In this document: piece after piece, positions 32,165 to 41,293 of the stretch
Numbering within the stretch: the stretch's first letter is position 1
How the letters are laid out: every line of letters starts with the position of its first letter
Origin: Arthrobacter sp. ZGTC131
GTDB taxonomy: Bacteria > Actinomycetota > Actinomycetes > Actinomycetales > Micrococcaceae
Assembly (NCBI RefSeq): GCF_002929275.1
Contig: NZ_PJIK01000003.1
Span: 310,001-374,000 of the forward strand
Reading direction: 5' to 3'
Length of the DNA stretch: 64,000 nucleotides
Notes under the pieces: generated by a model
Database searches by the model: none
Seen by the model: only the letters and a program-made list of their open reading frames with translations
Told to the model about the DNA's origin: nothing
Translations under genes and position numbers: made by a program

Positions 32165-33400
32165 TCAGGACTGGCGGACGCGCAGCAGCTCCGGTGCCGG
32201 AACAGCGTCAGGGTCGTCGGCGTCCGCCGTCCCGCGCAGCGTGGCCCGCACGGCATGCGCGACGACGGCCCCCAGCCCGCCGTCGTCGGGCGCCGCCTTT
32301 TCCATCACCGTTTCGCGGACGCTTCGCTGCTCCGCAGCGCCGGTACCGCGGGCGATGATCTCCTCGACGCCCTGCCTGGCGAGCTCGAGCTCACCGCTCT
32401 CGGCCAGGACCGGCTCGAGGAAGTCAACCAGCGAGCTCACTACGTCGGCGGCGGGCGCGGGCCTGAAGCTGCCGAAATCCAGCAGCTCCCCGCGCAGGCC
32501 GAAGTTGCTCGCCTGCCATGCGGCCATGCGCAGCAGCACCGTGGGGACGGGGGCGGGCTCCACACCGTCGCGCCATTCCCTGCCCGCGGACTCCACCAGC
32601 GCGCGCACCAGGACGGCGATCAGCGCGGCGTCCTCGGCCCGGAGGCACACGTCCGCCACGCGCACTTCCACCGTGGGATGGTTCCGGGAGAGTCGGGCGT
32701 CAAAGTAGATCATGCCTTCGTCCAGCACCACGCCGCTGTCCAGCAGCCGGGTCACCACGCGCCGGTAGGAGGACAGGCTGCCGTAGATGGCGGACGGGCC
32801 CGACGACGGCCAGCGGTTCCACGCTTGCGTCCGGTAGCTCTCGAACCCGGTTTCCACGCCGTTCCAGAAGGGGGAGTTGGCGCTGAGCGCGATCAGGACC
32901 GCCAGCTTGTCCCGGATCCGGTCCAGGACGGCAACCCCTTCGTCCGGGGATTCGATGTACGTGTGGACGTGGAAGCCGCAGGTCAGCTGTTCCTGGGCCG
33001 TCAGCCCAAACCGCTCCAGCATTTTGGCGTAGCGCGGGTCCGGCGTGGTGTGGCTGGAGAGCGCCAGCGGCGACGTGGCCAGAGCGGCCACGCGAGCGCC
33101 CTGCCGCCGGGCGGCTTCATCCGCCATGGCCCGGCCGGCGCGGATCTGGCGCAGCAGTTCCGCACGGTCCAGGCATGGGCGGGTTTGCGTCTCAATCTGC
33201 TCGAGCTTGAGTTCGGCGCTCAACCCCATCTCGTCGTCGCCGACTGTTACGCTGCCCTGCTTCTGCAGCAGGCGGGGCTTGTACGGGGCGTCGTCGGCGG
33301 CGAGCTTGCGGCCGGCCAGCAGCGCATCGGCGAGCGCAAGCGGCTCACCGGTGGCCGGGTCCACGATCAGCAGTTCTTCCTCGACCCCAAAAGTCCGCAT
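32165..33400 (-). CDS. carboxylate-amine ligase, glutamate-cysteine ligase type 2
   Basis: About 411 aa of the GCS2/YbdK family. The N-terminus [20 protein letters not shown] carries the invariant GxEEE block. A G-F-H-V-H-T-Y motif near residue 150 provides metal and substrate residues, and E-V-R-V-A-D-V-C lies further on. Members join glutamate to cysteine or another amine using ATP. Actinobacteria usually make mycothiol, so the physiological product is uncertain. I start at ATG 33400, where homology begins. The gene sits between two palindromic repeat clusters. Confidence 0.87.
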   Translation of the reverse strand: MRTFGVEEELLIVDPATGEPLALADALLAGRKLAADDAPYKPRLLQKQGSVTVGDDEMGLSAELKLEQIETQTRPCLDRAELLRQIRAGRAMADEAARRQGARVAALATSPLALSSHTTPDPRYAKMLERFGLTAQEQLTCGFHVHTYIESPDEGVAVLDRIRDKLAVLIALSANSPFWNGVETGFESYRTQAWNRWPSSGPSAIYGSLSSYRRVVTRLLDSGVVLDEGMIYFDARLSRNHPTVEVRVADVCLRAEDAALIAVLVRALVESAGREWRDGVEPAPVPTVLLRMAAWQASNFGLRGELLDFGSFRPAPAADVVSSLVDFLEPVLAESGELELARQGVEEIIARGTGAAEQRSVRETVMEKAAPDDGGLGAVVAHAVRATLRGTADADDPDAVPAPELLRVRQS

Positions 33401-33447
33401 GCCTACATTGTGCGCCAGGCCAGCCAAAACGTCCCGGACATGACGAA

Positions 33448-33542
33448 GCGCGAACCGGCAGATAACGGCCTCAAATCCGTTCGGAGGGGTCGTTATCTGC
33501 CGGTTCGCGCGTGGACGGCGGGGCTCAAGGATCCGTTCGCGC
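33448..33542. repeat. second GCGCGAAC-core repeat cluster with a 20-base perfect inverted repeat
   Basis: GCGCGAACCGGCAGATAACG (33448-33467) pairs perfectly with 33491-33510 across a 23-base spacer. A further reverse-oriented unit at 33521-33542 ends ATCCGTTCGCGC. The hairpin arms match those at 32028-32090 except for T/C and G/A changes on both arms together, meaning that pairing is conserved while sequence drifts. It lies between two same-strand genes (start of the ligase at 33400, end of the XRE-MurA gene at 33550). Confidence 0.85.
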
Positions 33543-33549
33543 TTGGAGG

Positions 33550-35073
33550 TTAGTCCTGGAAGTACTCGATCTTGGCGCCGATGGTGTTGAGCCGCTCGGC
33601 CAGGTCCTCGTAGCCGCGCTCAATCACGTAGATGTTGCGCAGTTCGGACACTCCCCGCGCCGCGAGCATGGCCAGGAGCAGGCAGGCGGCCGGGCGGAGG
33701 GCGGGCGGGCAGCCCACTTCGGCGGCGCGCCACCGGGTGGGGCCGTTGACGTAGATGCGGTGCGGGTCCAGCAGCTGCACCCGGGCGCCCAGCTTGTTGA
33801 GCTCCGTGAGGTAGATGGCGCGGTTCTCGTAGACCCAGTCGTGGATCATGGTCTGGCCCTCCGCGTTGCCGGCAATGACGGCGAAAAACGGCAGGTTATC
33901 GATGTTCAGGCCCGGGAACGGCATGGGGTGGATCTTGTCCTCCGGCGCGCGCAGCTCGGAGGGCTTGGTGGTCACGTCCACCAGCCTGGTGCGGCCGTTG
34001 CGGGCCATGTACTCACCGGACACCTCCAGCTCCTGGCCCATCTGCCCCAGCGTGGCGAGCTCGATTTCCATGAACTCGATGGGGACCCGGCGGATGGTCA
34101 CCTCGGAATTGGTCACGACGCCGGCGGTGATGAGGCTCATCGCCTCGATCGGGTCCTCGGACGGGAAGTATTCGATGTCGACGTTGATGGACGGCTTGCC
34201 GGTGATCTTCAGCGTTGTGGTGCCCACGCCGTCGATCTCCACACCCAGACTCTGCAGATAGAAGCAGAGGTCCTGCACCATGTAGTTGGGGCTGGCGTTG
34301 CGGATGATGGTGGTGCCGGAGCGCTGGGCCGCAGCCATGATGGCGTTTTCCGTCACCGTGTCCCCGCGCTCTGTCAGGACGAAGGACCGGTCCAGGGCGT
34401 CCGACGCCGGCGCCTGCACTGTGTAGAAGCCGGCCGTGGCCTCCACCGACAGTCCGAACTGGCGCAGCGCCTGCATGTGCGGCTCCACGGTGCGCGTTCC
34501 CAGGTCGCAGCCGCCGGCGTAAGGAAGACGGTATTCGGCGGTTTGGTCCAGCAGCGGCCCGAGGAGCATGATCACGCTGCGGGTCCGGCGCGCGGCCTCG
34601 ACGTCCATGGACTCAAGGTCCAGGTCTGCGGGGCGGCGGAGCTGGAGATCGTTGTCGTTGAGCCAAGTGCACTCGACGCCGATGCTGGTCAGGACCTCGA
34701 CGATCCGGTTGACCTCCTCGATCCTGGCCAGCCGGCGCAGCGTGGTGGTGCCGCGGTTGATGAGGCTGGCGCACAGCAACGCCACTCCGGCGTTCTTGCT
34801 CGTGTTGACATCAACGGAACCGGAGAGCGTCCGGCCCCCTTCCACACGGAGGTGGGTCATCTGGGACTTGCCCAGTTGGACGATGCTCCGGCCGAAGATC
34901 GCTTCGAGGCGCTGGATCATTTTCAGGCTCAGGTTTTGTTTGCCCTGCTCCATCCGGGCCACCGCGCTCTGGCTGGTCCCGAGCTCGGCGGCAAGCTGCC
35001 CCTGGGTCCAGCCTTTCTGCCCGCGGGCATCGCGGAGCATGAGGCCTACTTGTTCAGCAGTCTGTTGTGTCAT
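33550..35073 (-). CDS. MurA-like enolpyruvyltransferase fused to an XRE helix-turn-helix
   Basis: About 507 aa. Residues 8-60 (numbered from ATG 35073) are an XRE helix-turn-helix ([20 protein letters not shown], then [12 protein letters not shown]). The rest is the two-lobed enolpyruvyltransferase fold. The K-N pair is in [12 protein letters not shown], and a Cys at about residue 189 in [17 protein letters not shown] occupies the place of the PEP-site Cys of MurA. MurA adds enolpyruvate to UDP-GlcNAc in peptidoglycan synthesis. This fused form may be a regulator that senses UDP-GlcNAc, or a second enzyme. ATG 35073 is preferred to TTG 35079. A near-perfect palindrome covers the leader, suggesting self-regulation. 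Confidence 0.87.
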   Translation of the reverse strand: MTQQTAEQVGLMLRDARGQKGWTQGQLAAELGTSQSAVARMEQGKQNLSLKMIQRLEAIFGRSIVQLGKSQMTHLRVEGGRTLSGSVDVNTSKNAGVALLCASLINRGTTTLRRLARIEEVNRIVEVLTSIGVECTWLNDNDLQLRRPADLDLESMDVEAARRTRSVIMLLGPLLDQTAEYRLPYAGGCDLGTRTVEPHMQALRQFGLSVEATAGFYTVQAPASDALDRSFVLTERGDTVTENAIMAAAQRSGTTIIRNASPNYMVQDLCFYLQSLGVEIDGVGTTTLKITGKPSINVDIEYFPSEDPIEAMSLITAGVVTNSEVTIRRVPIEFMEIELATLGQMGQELEVSGEYMARNGRTRLVDVTTKPSELRAPEDKIHPMPFPGLNIDNLPFFAVIAGNAEGQTMIHDWVYENRAIYLTELNKLGARVQLLDPHRIYVNGPTRWRAAEVGCPPALRPAACLLLAMLAARGVSELRNIYVIERGYEDLAERLNTIGAKIEYFQD

Positions 35074-35077
35074 GTCC

Positions 35078-35103
35078 AAAAAATATCACCAATGATGTTT
35101 TTT
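35078..35103. promoter_or_regulatory. AT-rich palindrome over the XRE-MurA leader, candidate operator
   Basis: AAAAAATATCA (35078-35088) and TGATGTTTTTT (35093-35103) pair at 10 of 11 positions with a 4-base spacer. The site lies 5-30 bases before the ATG at 35073. A tract this AT-rich stands out in this GC-rich region. The arm length suits an XRE dimer, so the fused HTH protein probably binds here and controls its own gene. Confidence 0.6.
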
Positions 35104-35319
35104 CGCATGAGAAACGCCGAAAGTGCCTGAAACGTCACATTCATACCCGTTCCATGCGATACCCGTGATCCTACCGTTACTTCGCCCCCGCAGGCGACAG
35201 CGCGGGTCCGCGGCATCCGCACGTTTCGGTTCGGCGGACCAGGAGGCCTTGACCGGGGAGCGTATCGGGAGCAAGCTAGCGCTACCGGCTGCGGCCGGTT
35301 GGAGGTACAGGAGGCCGTC

Positions 35320-36267
35320 TTGTCCATCTTCAGCTCCGCGGCGTTCAGCAAGAAGCGCCCTTCCCGGCAGCAGACATCCGTGATGCTGTCCGTCGTGATT
35401 ACGACCGCCCTGGGCCTGGTGCCAGGGCCCCGCGTGGACGGTGCTCCGGCACCGGCGCCGAAGGCTTCCGCCTCCCAGCCGGCCACTGCCCGGCCGACCG
35501 CAGCACCGGCTCCCACACCCTCGCCCGGCGCCGAGCCGACCGGTGCCCAGCCGTCCAGAGGCGGCGGGGTCCTGTTGGGCAACGACGTCTCTTGGCCGCA
35601 GTGCAACAAATCCCTGCCCGAGGATCCGGCATTCGCAATAGTCGGCGTCAACAACGGGCGGGCCAACACCACCAACCCCTGCCTGCATCATCAGCTCGAC
35701 TGGGCGGAGGATTCGCTGGGCGGAACCGGCCAGCCAACGGTGGCCCTGTACGTCAACACCGCGAACCCCGGCACTGCCGGAACCTGGTGGCCCACCAACA
35801 ATGAGTATGGCGGCAAGACCGTGGCGAACCCATACGGCGAATGCAGGGAGGGTCAGACGGACGCACCGTGCTCCTACATGTACGGCTACGCCAAGGCCTT
35901 CGACGACGCCTACCTCCGCAGCATCACCGACCCCGAGGACTACCTGTGGTGGCTTGACGTCGAGACCGGAAACACGTGGTCCGGCGACAAGAACGCTAAC
36001 CGGGCGGACCTCGAGGGCATGGCGGATTTCTTCCACAGCATCGGGGCAAGGGTGGGCATCTACTCCACGGGATCCCAGTGGGGGCAGATCGTGGGCCCGG
36101 TCACCGCGGACAGCAGCCTTTACGGCCTGCCGAGCTGGCTCGCCGGCGCCCGCACGGTCGCCGGGGCCAAGAACAACTGCGCAGCTGCGCCCCTCACCCC
36201 GGGCGGGAAAGTGGTCCTCACCCAGTTCGTTGCCAAGGGCTTCGACTACGACTACTCCTGCATCTAA
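35320..36267 (+). CDS. secreted glycoside-hydrolase-like protein
   Basis: About 315 aa. The TTG at 35320 is chosen because AGGAGG lies at 35308-35313 with ideal spacing. A basic start and hydrophobic stretch (VMLSVVITTALGLVPGP) act as signal peptide, then an Ala/Pro linker to about residue 80. The C-terminal 230 residues have the TIM-barrel look of GH25/DUF1906-like proteins: NDVSWPQCNKSLPEDPAFAI, DYLWWLDVETGNTW and ARVGIYSTGSQW. The WLDVE segment supplies the likely acidic residues. Cysteines are few and paired, as in exported proteins. Lysozyme activity is possible but unproven. Confidence 0.8.
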   Translation: MSIFSSAAFSKKRPSRQQTSVMLSVVITTALGLVPGPRVDGAPAPAPKASASQPATARPTAAPAPTPSPGAEPTGAQPSRGGGVLLGNDVSWPQCNKSLPEDPAFAIVGVNNGRANTTNPCLHHQLDWAEDSLGGTGQPTVALYVNTANPGTAGTWWPTNNEYGGKTVANPYGECREGQTDAPCSYMYGYAKAFDDAYLRSITDPEDYLWWLDVETGNTWSGDKNANRADLEGMADFFHSIGARVGIYSTGSQWGQIVGPVTADSSLYGLPSWLAGARTVAGAKNNCAAAPLTPGGKVVLTQFVAKGFDYDYSCI

Positions 36268-36304
36268 CAGAACACCGGCCGTTAGATTCAGGCAGAGTCG
36301 GGGC

Positions 36305-37108
36305 CTAGGAACCCTGGAGCCACACCATGTTCCAGGTGCCCGCCCACAGCGCGGCGGCCACGGCTCCCCCGGCGATCAGGACGCCGCCCAGCAGCACCCA
36401 GATGTCCAGCGCGCTGTACGTTGATTCGCGGGCCCAGGTCCTGCTCTCGCCGCCGAAGCCGCGGGCTTCCATGGTCACCGCCAGGCGGGTCGCACGGCGG
36501 ATAGCCTGCACCAGCAGCCCGAAGCTCTGCCCCAGGGTGGCGCGGAACCGCTGCCACGGGTTGCCGCGCGACCCCACGCCCCGGGCACGCCGGGCCATGC
36601 CGATGGTCTGCCATTCCTCGGCCATCAGCCCCACCAGCCGCATCGCCGCGAGCGTGCCGAGCACGAAGCGGTGCGGCAGCCTCGCCTTCTGCGCCAGAGC
36701 ATCGGCGAGGTCCGTGGGATCGGTGCAGCTCATCAGCAGCACCGCCGGCAGCGCGATGGCAAGGCCCCGCAGCAGGAAACCCAGCCCCAGCTCCAGGGAA
36801 CCTTCGCTCATGGACCAGAGTCCGACGTCGAGCAGAACCTTGCCGCTGTCCGGCGCCAGGATGGAGGTGCTCCAGCCGCCCACGGCGGCCGCGAGGATCA
36901 GCGGCCAGCCGCGCTGCCAGAGCCGCGTGAACGTCAGCCCGGCGAGCGGGAACAGCAGCAGTTCGCACACCAGCGCCACGGACGCGGACATCCAGTCGAT
37001 GGACAGCGCCAGGACCAGCGTGATGAGGAAGACCGCAGCGAATTTGGCCAGCGGGTTGGCCCGGGTCAGCACGGCCTGGTTGCCGGATAGTGTCAGCGCG
37101 TCCCTCAT
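36305..37108 (-). CDS. ykoC: ECF transporter transmembrane (T) component, YkoC-like
   Basis: A 267-aa EcfT/CbiQ family protein with five to six helices. The two cytoplasmic coupling motifs are present as A-R-R-A-R-G and A-T-R-L-A-V-T-M-E-A-R-G-F. It would couple the ATPase pair to the substrate-binding component. The start overlaps the stop of the ATPase gene (37105-37108). Gene order S, ATPase, T behind a TPP riboswitch matches YkoEDC, a transporter of the thiamine precursor HMP or of thiamine. Confidence 0.87.
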   Translation of the reverse strand: MRDALTLSGNQAVLTRANPLAKFAAVFLITLVLALSIDWMSASVALVCELLLFPLAGLTFTRLWQRGWPLILAAAVGGWSTSILAPDSGKVLLDVGLWSMSEGSLELGLGFLLRGLAIALPAVLLMSCTDPTDLADALAQKARLPHRFVLGTLAAMRLVGLMAEEWQTIGMARRARGVGSRGNPWQRFRATLGQSFGLLVQAIRRATRLAVTMEARGFGGESRTWARESTYSALDIWVLLGGVLIAGGAVAAALWAGTWNMVWLQGS

Positions 37109-38727
37109 GGCGCGGCCTGTTCAGGGGCCCTGAGTTCCTGGCTGCCTAGCCGCAGCTCGGTGCCGCCCAGGACGTGGGTGAACTCCTCGTCGTGCGTCAC
37201 GGACACCACAGCCGTGCCGGCGTCGAGCAGTTCGGACAGGAAAGAGGCGAGCTCGGCCCAGGTGTTGGCGTCCTGGCCGAACGTCGGCTCGTCGAGGACC
37301 AGGACCTGCGGGTGGGCCGCCAGGACGGTGGCCACCGAAAGCCGGCGCTTCTCGCCGCCGGAGAGGGTGTACGGGTTGGCGTCCACGAGGTCGGTCAGGC
37401 GGAGCCGCTCCAGCAGCTCGTCGACGCGCTCCTCGCCGTGGCCCAGGTGCTTCGGGCCGAACTGGAGCTCGTCCAGGACCCGCCCCGTGACGAACTGGTG
37501 CTCGGGCTCCTGGAACACCGTCCCGATCCTGGCAATCAGCTGCTCGGCCTTCCATTTGTAGGGGTCGATCCCGGCCCCGCGGCTCAGCTCCACCGCAGCG
37601 GACACCTTGCCGTCCACGGCCGGAAGGAGGCCGGCGAGGGTCAGCGCGAACGTGGATTTGCCTACCCCGTTTGGCCCGGTGATGGTCAGCGCCTCGCCTG
37701 CACGGACCTGCGCCGTGACGTCCCGCAGGACGGGCACGGGCGGGACGGACTTGAAGCCGCGGCGGCGCGGACGATTCCGGGAAACCGCGAGGCGTTCGGC
37801 GGCGAGCATCAGCTGGCCGGGGGCAAGGGCCGGCTCCCCGCCGGCGGCACGGTGCGCGTCAGCAGGCAGACCGCCAGGGATCCGCAGCCGCGTGGCCGGA
37901 ACGTGGCCCGGCACCCAGACGCCGGCGGCGGCGAGCATCCCGCGTGCCTGCTCCAGGACCTGGTCCGGGGGGCCGTCGATCAGCACGGCCGGCTGGGTGG
38001 CGGAGCCCGGCTGGAGGACCACGATCCGATCCACGAGGTCCTTCCACACCGCGACCCGGTGCTCCACGACCACCAGCGTGGCGCCCGTCTTGTCGAGGCA
38101 GCGCCCCACGGCGTCGCGGACTTCGAGGACGCCGGCCGGGTCGAGGTTCGCTGTGGGCTCGTCCAGCAGGATCAGCCCGGGCCGCATCGCCAGGATGCCG
38201 GCCAGCGCAAGGCGCTGTTTTTGCCCGCCGGACAGCGCTGACGTCGGGTGGTCCAGCGGAAGGTGCGCCAGCCCGACGTCGTCCAGCCCCTCGTGCACCC
38301 GCGCCCAGATCTGCTCGCGGGGTACCGAGAGGTTCTCCGCGCCGAAAGCGACGTCGTCGCCGAGGCGGGAGAGCACCACCTGGGTTTCGGGGTCCTGCTG
38401 CATGAGGCCGGCCCGGCCGCGGCGGGCGCGCGGCGGTTCGCCGTCGATCAGGAGGCTGCCGGTTTCGTCGGCGTCGTCACTGTCGGGAGGGCTGGCGTCG
38501 CCCGCTGCGGCGCTACCGGAGGTGCTGTCGCCGAGCACGCCGGCAAGGGCGTGGAGCAGCGTGGATTTGCCGGCGCCGGAGGGCCCCAGGAGCAGGACGC
38601 GCTCCCCGGGGCGGATGTCCAGGTCCAGCCCGTTGACCGCGGGCTTCGTGCGGCCGGCGTGGCGCCAGCCCCAGCCGCGGGCGGTGACCGCGGCGGGGCG
38701 GACACCGCCGTCGTGAATGGCGGGCAT
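37105..38727 (-). CDS. ykoD: ECF transporter ATPase with two ABC domains, YkoD-like
   Basis: A 540-aa single chain with two ABC ATPase units. The first has Walker A LLGPSGAGKSTLL, signature LSGGQKQRLAL and Walker B LILLDEPTANLD. The second has Walker A ITGPNGVGKSTF, signature LSGGEKRRLSV and Walker B VLVLDEPTFGQD. Fused EcfA-EcfA' proteins are typical of YkoD. It shares four-base or shorter overlaps with both neighbours, so the three transporter genes form one translationally coupled unit under the TPP riboswitch. Confidence 0.9.
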   Translation of the reverse strand: MPAIHDGGVRPAAVTARGWGWRHAGRTKPAVNGLDLDIRPGERVLLLGPSGAGKSTLLHALAGVLGDSTSGSAAAGDASPPDSDDADETGSLLIDGEPPRARRGRAGLMQQDPETQVVLSRLGDDVAFGAENLSVPREQIWARVHEGLDDVGLAHLPLDHPTSALSGGQKQRLALAGILAMRPGLILLDEPTANLDPAGVLEVRDAVGRCLDKTGATLVVVEHRVAVWKDLVDRIVVLQPGSATQPAVLIDGPPDQVLEQARGMLAAAGVWVPGHVPATRLRIPGGLPADAHRAAGGEPALAPGQLMLAAERLAVSRNRPRRRGFKSVPPVPVLRDVTAQVRAGEALTITGPNGVGKSTFALTLAGLLPAVDGKVSAAVELSRGAGIDPYKWKAEQLIARIGTVFQEPEHQFVTGRVLDELQFGPKHLGHGEERVDELLERLRLTDLVDANPYTLSGGEKRRLSVATVLAAHPQVLVLDEPTFGQDANTWAELASFLSELLDAGTAVVSVTHDEEFTHVLGGTELRLGSQELRAPEQAAP

Positions 38728-39347
38728 CAGGAGAAGACGGGCTCCGTGGCTGCCTTGCGGGACGCGAACGAGCTCAGTACGCCGGTCTTGGCCAGGCCGC
38801 GGGTGGCGATCCAGGACAGGGCGCCGGCAATGATCGCACCGGAGATGGCCGTGAAAATGATGTAAGTGAGCTTGTCACCCGCCGCGTAGGCGATGTTCCA
38901 GCCCCACGGCAGGAACGAATCATTCAGGCCGCAGAACAGGCCGGCGCCGGCTCCGGCCAGCAGCGACGCGGGCAGGTTGAATTTCTTGTACATGAAGGCG
39001 GCAAACACCAGCTCGGCGCCGAGGCCCTGCAGGATGCCTGAGATGAGCACCGTGGTGCCGTACTGGGATCCCATGATCAGTTCACCGGTGGCGGCAACGG
39101 TTTCGCAGAACAGTGCCGCGCCCGGCTTGCGGATGATGAGCATGCCCAGGACCGCCGGGATCATCCAGCCGCCGGCGTAGAGCCCGGAAAGGGGCGGGTA
39201 AAACGCGTTGACTGGGGCGGAAATGAGATTGGCTCCCTGGGACCAGGCCCAGAAGATCACACCGCCGGCGACGGCGATCAGTGCCGCCACCACGATGTCC
39301 GCCACGCGCCAGTTGTAACCGGTCTTCTTGGTTGCTGCAGTTGTCAT
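38727..39347 (-). CDS. ykoE: ECF transporter substrate-specific component, YkoE family
   Basis: About 206 aa with six hydrophobic helices. The stretches NAFYPPLSGLYAGGWMIPAV, RKPGAALFCETVAATGE and SQYGTTVLISGILQGLGAE are the conserved features of YkoE proteins. YkoE is the membrane S component that binds thiamine or its pyrimidine precursor HMP. I choose ATG 39347, six bases behind AGGAGG; ATG 39350 is just upstream and possible. The gene follows a TPP riboswitch by about 90 bases. Confidence 0.88.
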   Translation of the reverse strand: MTTAATKKTGYNWRVADIVVAALIAVAGGVIFWAWSQGANLISAPVNAFYPPLSGLYAGGWMIPAVLGMLIIRKPGAALFCETVAATGELIMGSQYGTTVLISGILQGLGAELVFAAFMYKKFNLPASLLAGAGAGLFCGLNDSFLPWGWNIAYAAGDKLTYIIFTAISGAIIAGALSWIATRGLAKTGVLSSFASRKAATEPVFS

Positions 39348-39434
39348 CATCGTCCTCCTGAGGAACAGGAGGGGAAAGCGCTCCCCGGCTGCTGGTGGTT
39401 GGACCGCCAACTGCCGGACACTTTGAGAACTCGA

Positions 39435-39550
39435 CTCCCTTGCGCCGGTACTAGCCGGATCAGGTTCGAGGGTCTGCGGCTGTCCGCACTCTCAGCGCCC
39501 ACCGCGGTTCGGCTGGCAGTTGCCAGTGATCCCCGACGGCGGCGCTCCCC
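39435..39550 (-). promoter_or_regulatory. TPP riboswitch (THI element)
   Basis: Read on the minus strand, the element begins GGGGAGCGCC. It contains GCGCTGAGAGTGCGG and GACCCTCGAACCTGATCCGG, then CTAGTACCGGCGCAAGGGAG. CTGAGA and the ACCTGATC-GG-TAGTACCGGCG-AGGGA block are the diagnostic THI-box sequences. It precedes ykoEDC and would shut off the transporter when thiamine pyrophosphate is abundant. The site of the expression platform was not identified. Confidence 0.95.
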
Positions 39551-39679
39551 TGTCGTAATAAATCTGCCCTTATGGGCTGATCCAGTTTACACCGGCACGG
39601 CGCCGGGAGACCGGGGGCCGGTGTCACAATCCGGGAGTTTACGGCGCCTGCCGGAGGAGGTCCGGAGTACATTGGGGCC

Positions 39680-40231
39680 ATGACCCATCAGGATTCCGGC
39701 AGCGGCGCTGCGAGCGACTACGACCCCGACTCCCCCGACGAACAGCCCGCAGGTTCGCTGGCGGCACTGATCGCAGAGATCGAGGCGCAGATCGCCGCTC
39801 TGCAGTTTCCCGCCTTCAGCAAGGACGACGCCCTAAACCTGGGTCTCCTGCTGGTTGAACTCGGCAAGAAGGGCAACCTGCCCATCGCGATCGACATCAC
39901 CAAGGGCGAACAGGTCCTGTTCCATGTGGCGCTGGAGGGCGCCACGCCGGACAACGAGGGCTGGGTCAAGGCCAAGCAGCGGACGGCCGCACGCTATGAA
40001 GAACCGTCGCTGCTGGTGGGCCTGCGCGGCAGGGTGGGCGGCGGGCGGATCGAGGACAACACCTGGTTCGACCAGTCCACCTACGCGGCCCACGGCGGCG
40101 CGTTCCCCGTCTATGTGCGCGGCGTGGGCGCGGTCGCCGTTGTCACTGTGTCCGGGCTGCCGCAGAAGGCCGACCACGACCTGGTGGTTCAGGCGCTGAC
40201 GGAAATCCACCAGTCCATGCGGCTAGGCTAG
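39680..40231 (+). CDS. heme-degrading domain protein (UPF0303/HbpS-like)
   Basis: The protein has 183 aa. A disordered acidic N-terminus of about 30 residues precedes a Haem_degrading (PF03928-type) fold. Typical segments are ALNLGLLLVELGKKGNLPIA, FHVALEGATPDNEGWVKAKQ and AAHGGAFPVYVRGVGAVAVV. Cytosolic members are of unknown function; related secreted HbpS binds heme. No signal peptide is present here. It is divergent from the thiamine transporter. A DUF4235 gene follows 39 bases later. Confidence 0.83.
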   Translation: MTHQDSGSGAASDYDPDSPDEQPAGSLAALIAEIEAQIAALQFPAFSKDDALNLGLLLVELGKKGNLPIAIDITKGEQVLFHVALEGATPDNEGWVKAKQRTAARYEEPSLLVGLRGRVGGGRIEDNTWFDQSTYAAHGGAFPVYVRGVGAVAVVTVSGLPQKADHDLVVQALTEIHQSMRLG

Positions 40232-40270
40232 AGGAAGTCCAGTATTCAAGACGCAAGGAGTCCCGGAAAA

Positions 40271-40534
40271 ATGAGTTTCTTCATCAAGCTGGTTGGCACG
40301 GGCATCAGCCTGCTGGCAGGGTTCGCCGGTACCAAGGCCGTGGATACCATCTGGGAAAAGACCACCGGCCGGAAGCCGCCTAAGGGCGGGAAGGACGACG
40401 TCCCCACGACGCTGCGATCGGCCCTGACCTTCGCGCTCATTTCGGCCTCCGTAAGCGCCATCATCCAGGTGCTGGCCAACCGCGGCACGCAGCGGGCCAT
40501 CACCCGCTTCGCTAAGAGCCAGGACATCGTCTAA
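40271..40534 (+). CDS. DUF4235 small membrane protein
   Basis: The protein has 87 aa. The start MSFFIKLVGTGISLLAGFAG is an amphipathic or membrane helix. A W-E-K-T-T-G-R-K-P-P loop and a second helix (ALTFALISASVSAIIQVLAN) follow. This arrangement is the DUF4235 family, common in actinobacteria and without known function. The ATG at 40271 has AAGGAG about 8 bases upstream. Confidence 0.88.
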   Translation: MSFFIKLVGTGISLLAGFAGTKAVDTIWEKTTGRKPPKGGKDDVPTTLRSALTFALISASVSAIIQVLANRGTQRAITRFAKSQDIV

Positions 40535-40548
40535 CCGGCCACGAGCGC

Positions 40549-40590
40549 GGGTTGAGCCTGTCCCGCCCGCTGGTTGAGCTTGTCGAAACC
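40549..40590. repeat. GGTTGAGCTTGTCGAAACC-type intergenic repeat
   Basis: Two diverged copies of one motif lie behind the DUF4235 stop: GGGTTGAGCCTGTC at 40549-40562 and GGTTGAGCTTGTCGAAACC at 40572-40590. The full motif contains a GGTT/AACC inverted end pair. I recall the same motif as a common intergenic repeat in Arthrobacter-like genomes, but cannot verify this here. Confidence 0.55.
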
Positions 40591-40605
40591 CGCTGGACCG
40601 GCTGT

Positions 40606-40812
40606 TCATTCTTCGACCCACTCGAGCAGGTCGCCCGGCTGGCATTGCAGTACCCGGCACATGGCTTCCAGGGTGCTGAAGCGAACTGCCTTGGCGCGGC
40701 CGTTCTTGAGCACGGCCACGTTTGCCGGCGTTAACCCGACCCGTTCGGCAAAGTCCCCGACGCTCATTTTGCGCTTGGCCAGCTCGACGTCGATCCGCAC
40801 CACAATGGGCAT
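40606..40812 (-). CDS. small XRE/Cro-type regulator
   Basis: A 68-aa single helix-turn-helix protein (MSVGDFAERVGLTPANVAVL, then KNGRAKAVRFSTLEAMCRVL), like YozG-type regulators. It overlaps the stop of the DUF2975 gene by one base in an ATG/TGA-type junction. Pairing of a DUF2975 membrane protein with a short XRE protein is a frequent bacterial module. The regulator probably controls the pair, possibly through the direct repeats at 41294-41327. Confidence 0.87.
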   Translation of the reverse strand: MPIVVRIDVELAKRKMSVGDFAERVGLTPANVAVLKNGRAKAVRFSTLEAMCRVLQCQPGDLLEWVEE

Positions 40813-41291
40813 CAGATGACCGCTTCCATATCGGTCCGGAGGCCGGTGGCCTGCAGCAGCAGCGCCCGCATCACCAGTATCAGGAGCCCGAGAACAGCCC
40901 CGCCCACCAGCATCAGCAGCAGCAACAGCGGCAATCCGGGATCACCCGAGTTGATAGCGAGGTAGAAAAAGAGGCCGAGCAGCAGCGCCCAGGCGGCCGC
41001 GATAGCCCACACGATCGCATCCACCCATGCCAGGGCCGCCTTACTGAAGATGCGGTCGTGCTTGACCATGGTGAGCAGTTTCCAGGTGCTCACGATCACC
41101 GTCTGGACGCACATCAGCTCCAGCACTGCCAGCGCGGTCAGCGGCCACCGCAAATACGCCAGCTCCGGATTCTCTTCGGCCATGTGCGCAAACTGCCCGG
41201 GGAAGGACAGGGTCTGAAAAACCATCAGGAGCGCGAACGCCAGCACAAGCAGGAGTCGGAGCGCGGTGACCGCCAAATGAGTCTTTTGCAT
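40812..41291 (-). CDS. DUF2975 membrane protein
   Basis: A 159-aa protein with four hydrophobic helices, near residues 8-28, 48-70, 90-115 and 122-148. The loop after helix 2 (STWKLLTMVKHDRIFSKAAL) is the DUF2975 signature. Its function is unknown. It is cotranscribed with the XRE gene downstream. The ATG at 41291 is only 3 bases from a pair of direct repeats, so its expression is probably tied to binding there. Confidence 0.87.
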   Translation of the reverse strand: MQKTHLAVTALRLLLVLAFALLMVFQTLSFPGQFAHMAEENPELAYLRWPLTALAVLELMCVQTVIVSTWKLLTMVKHDRIFSKAALAWVDAIVWAIAAAWALLLGLFFYLAINSGDPGLPLLLLLMLVGGAVLGLLILVMRALLLQATGLRTDMEAVI

Positions 41292-41293
41292 AC

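Noticed and set aside
33511-35130. 539-codon open frame opposite the XRE-MurA gene
   Set aside because: Antisense shadow; the minus strand shows HTH, K-N and Cys motifs in order.
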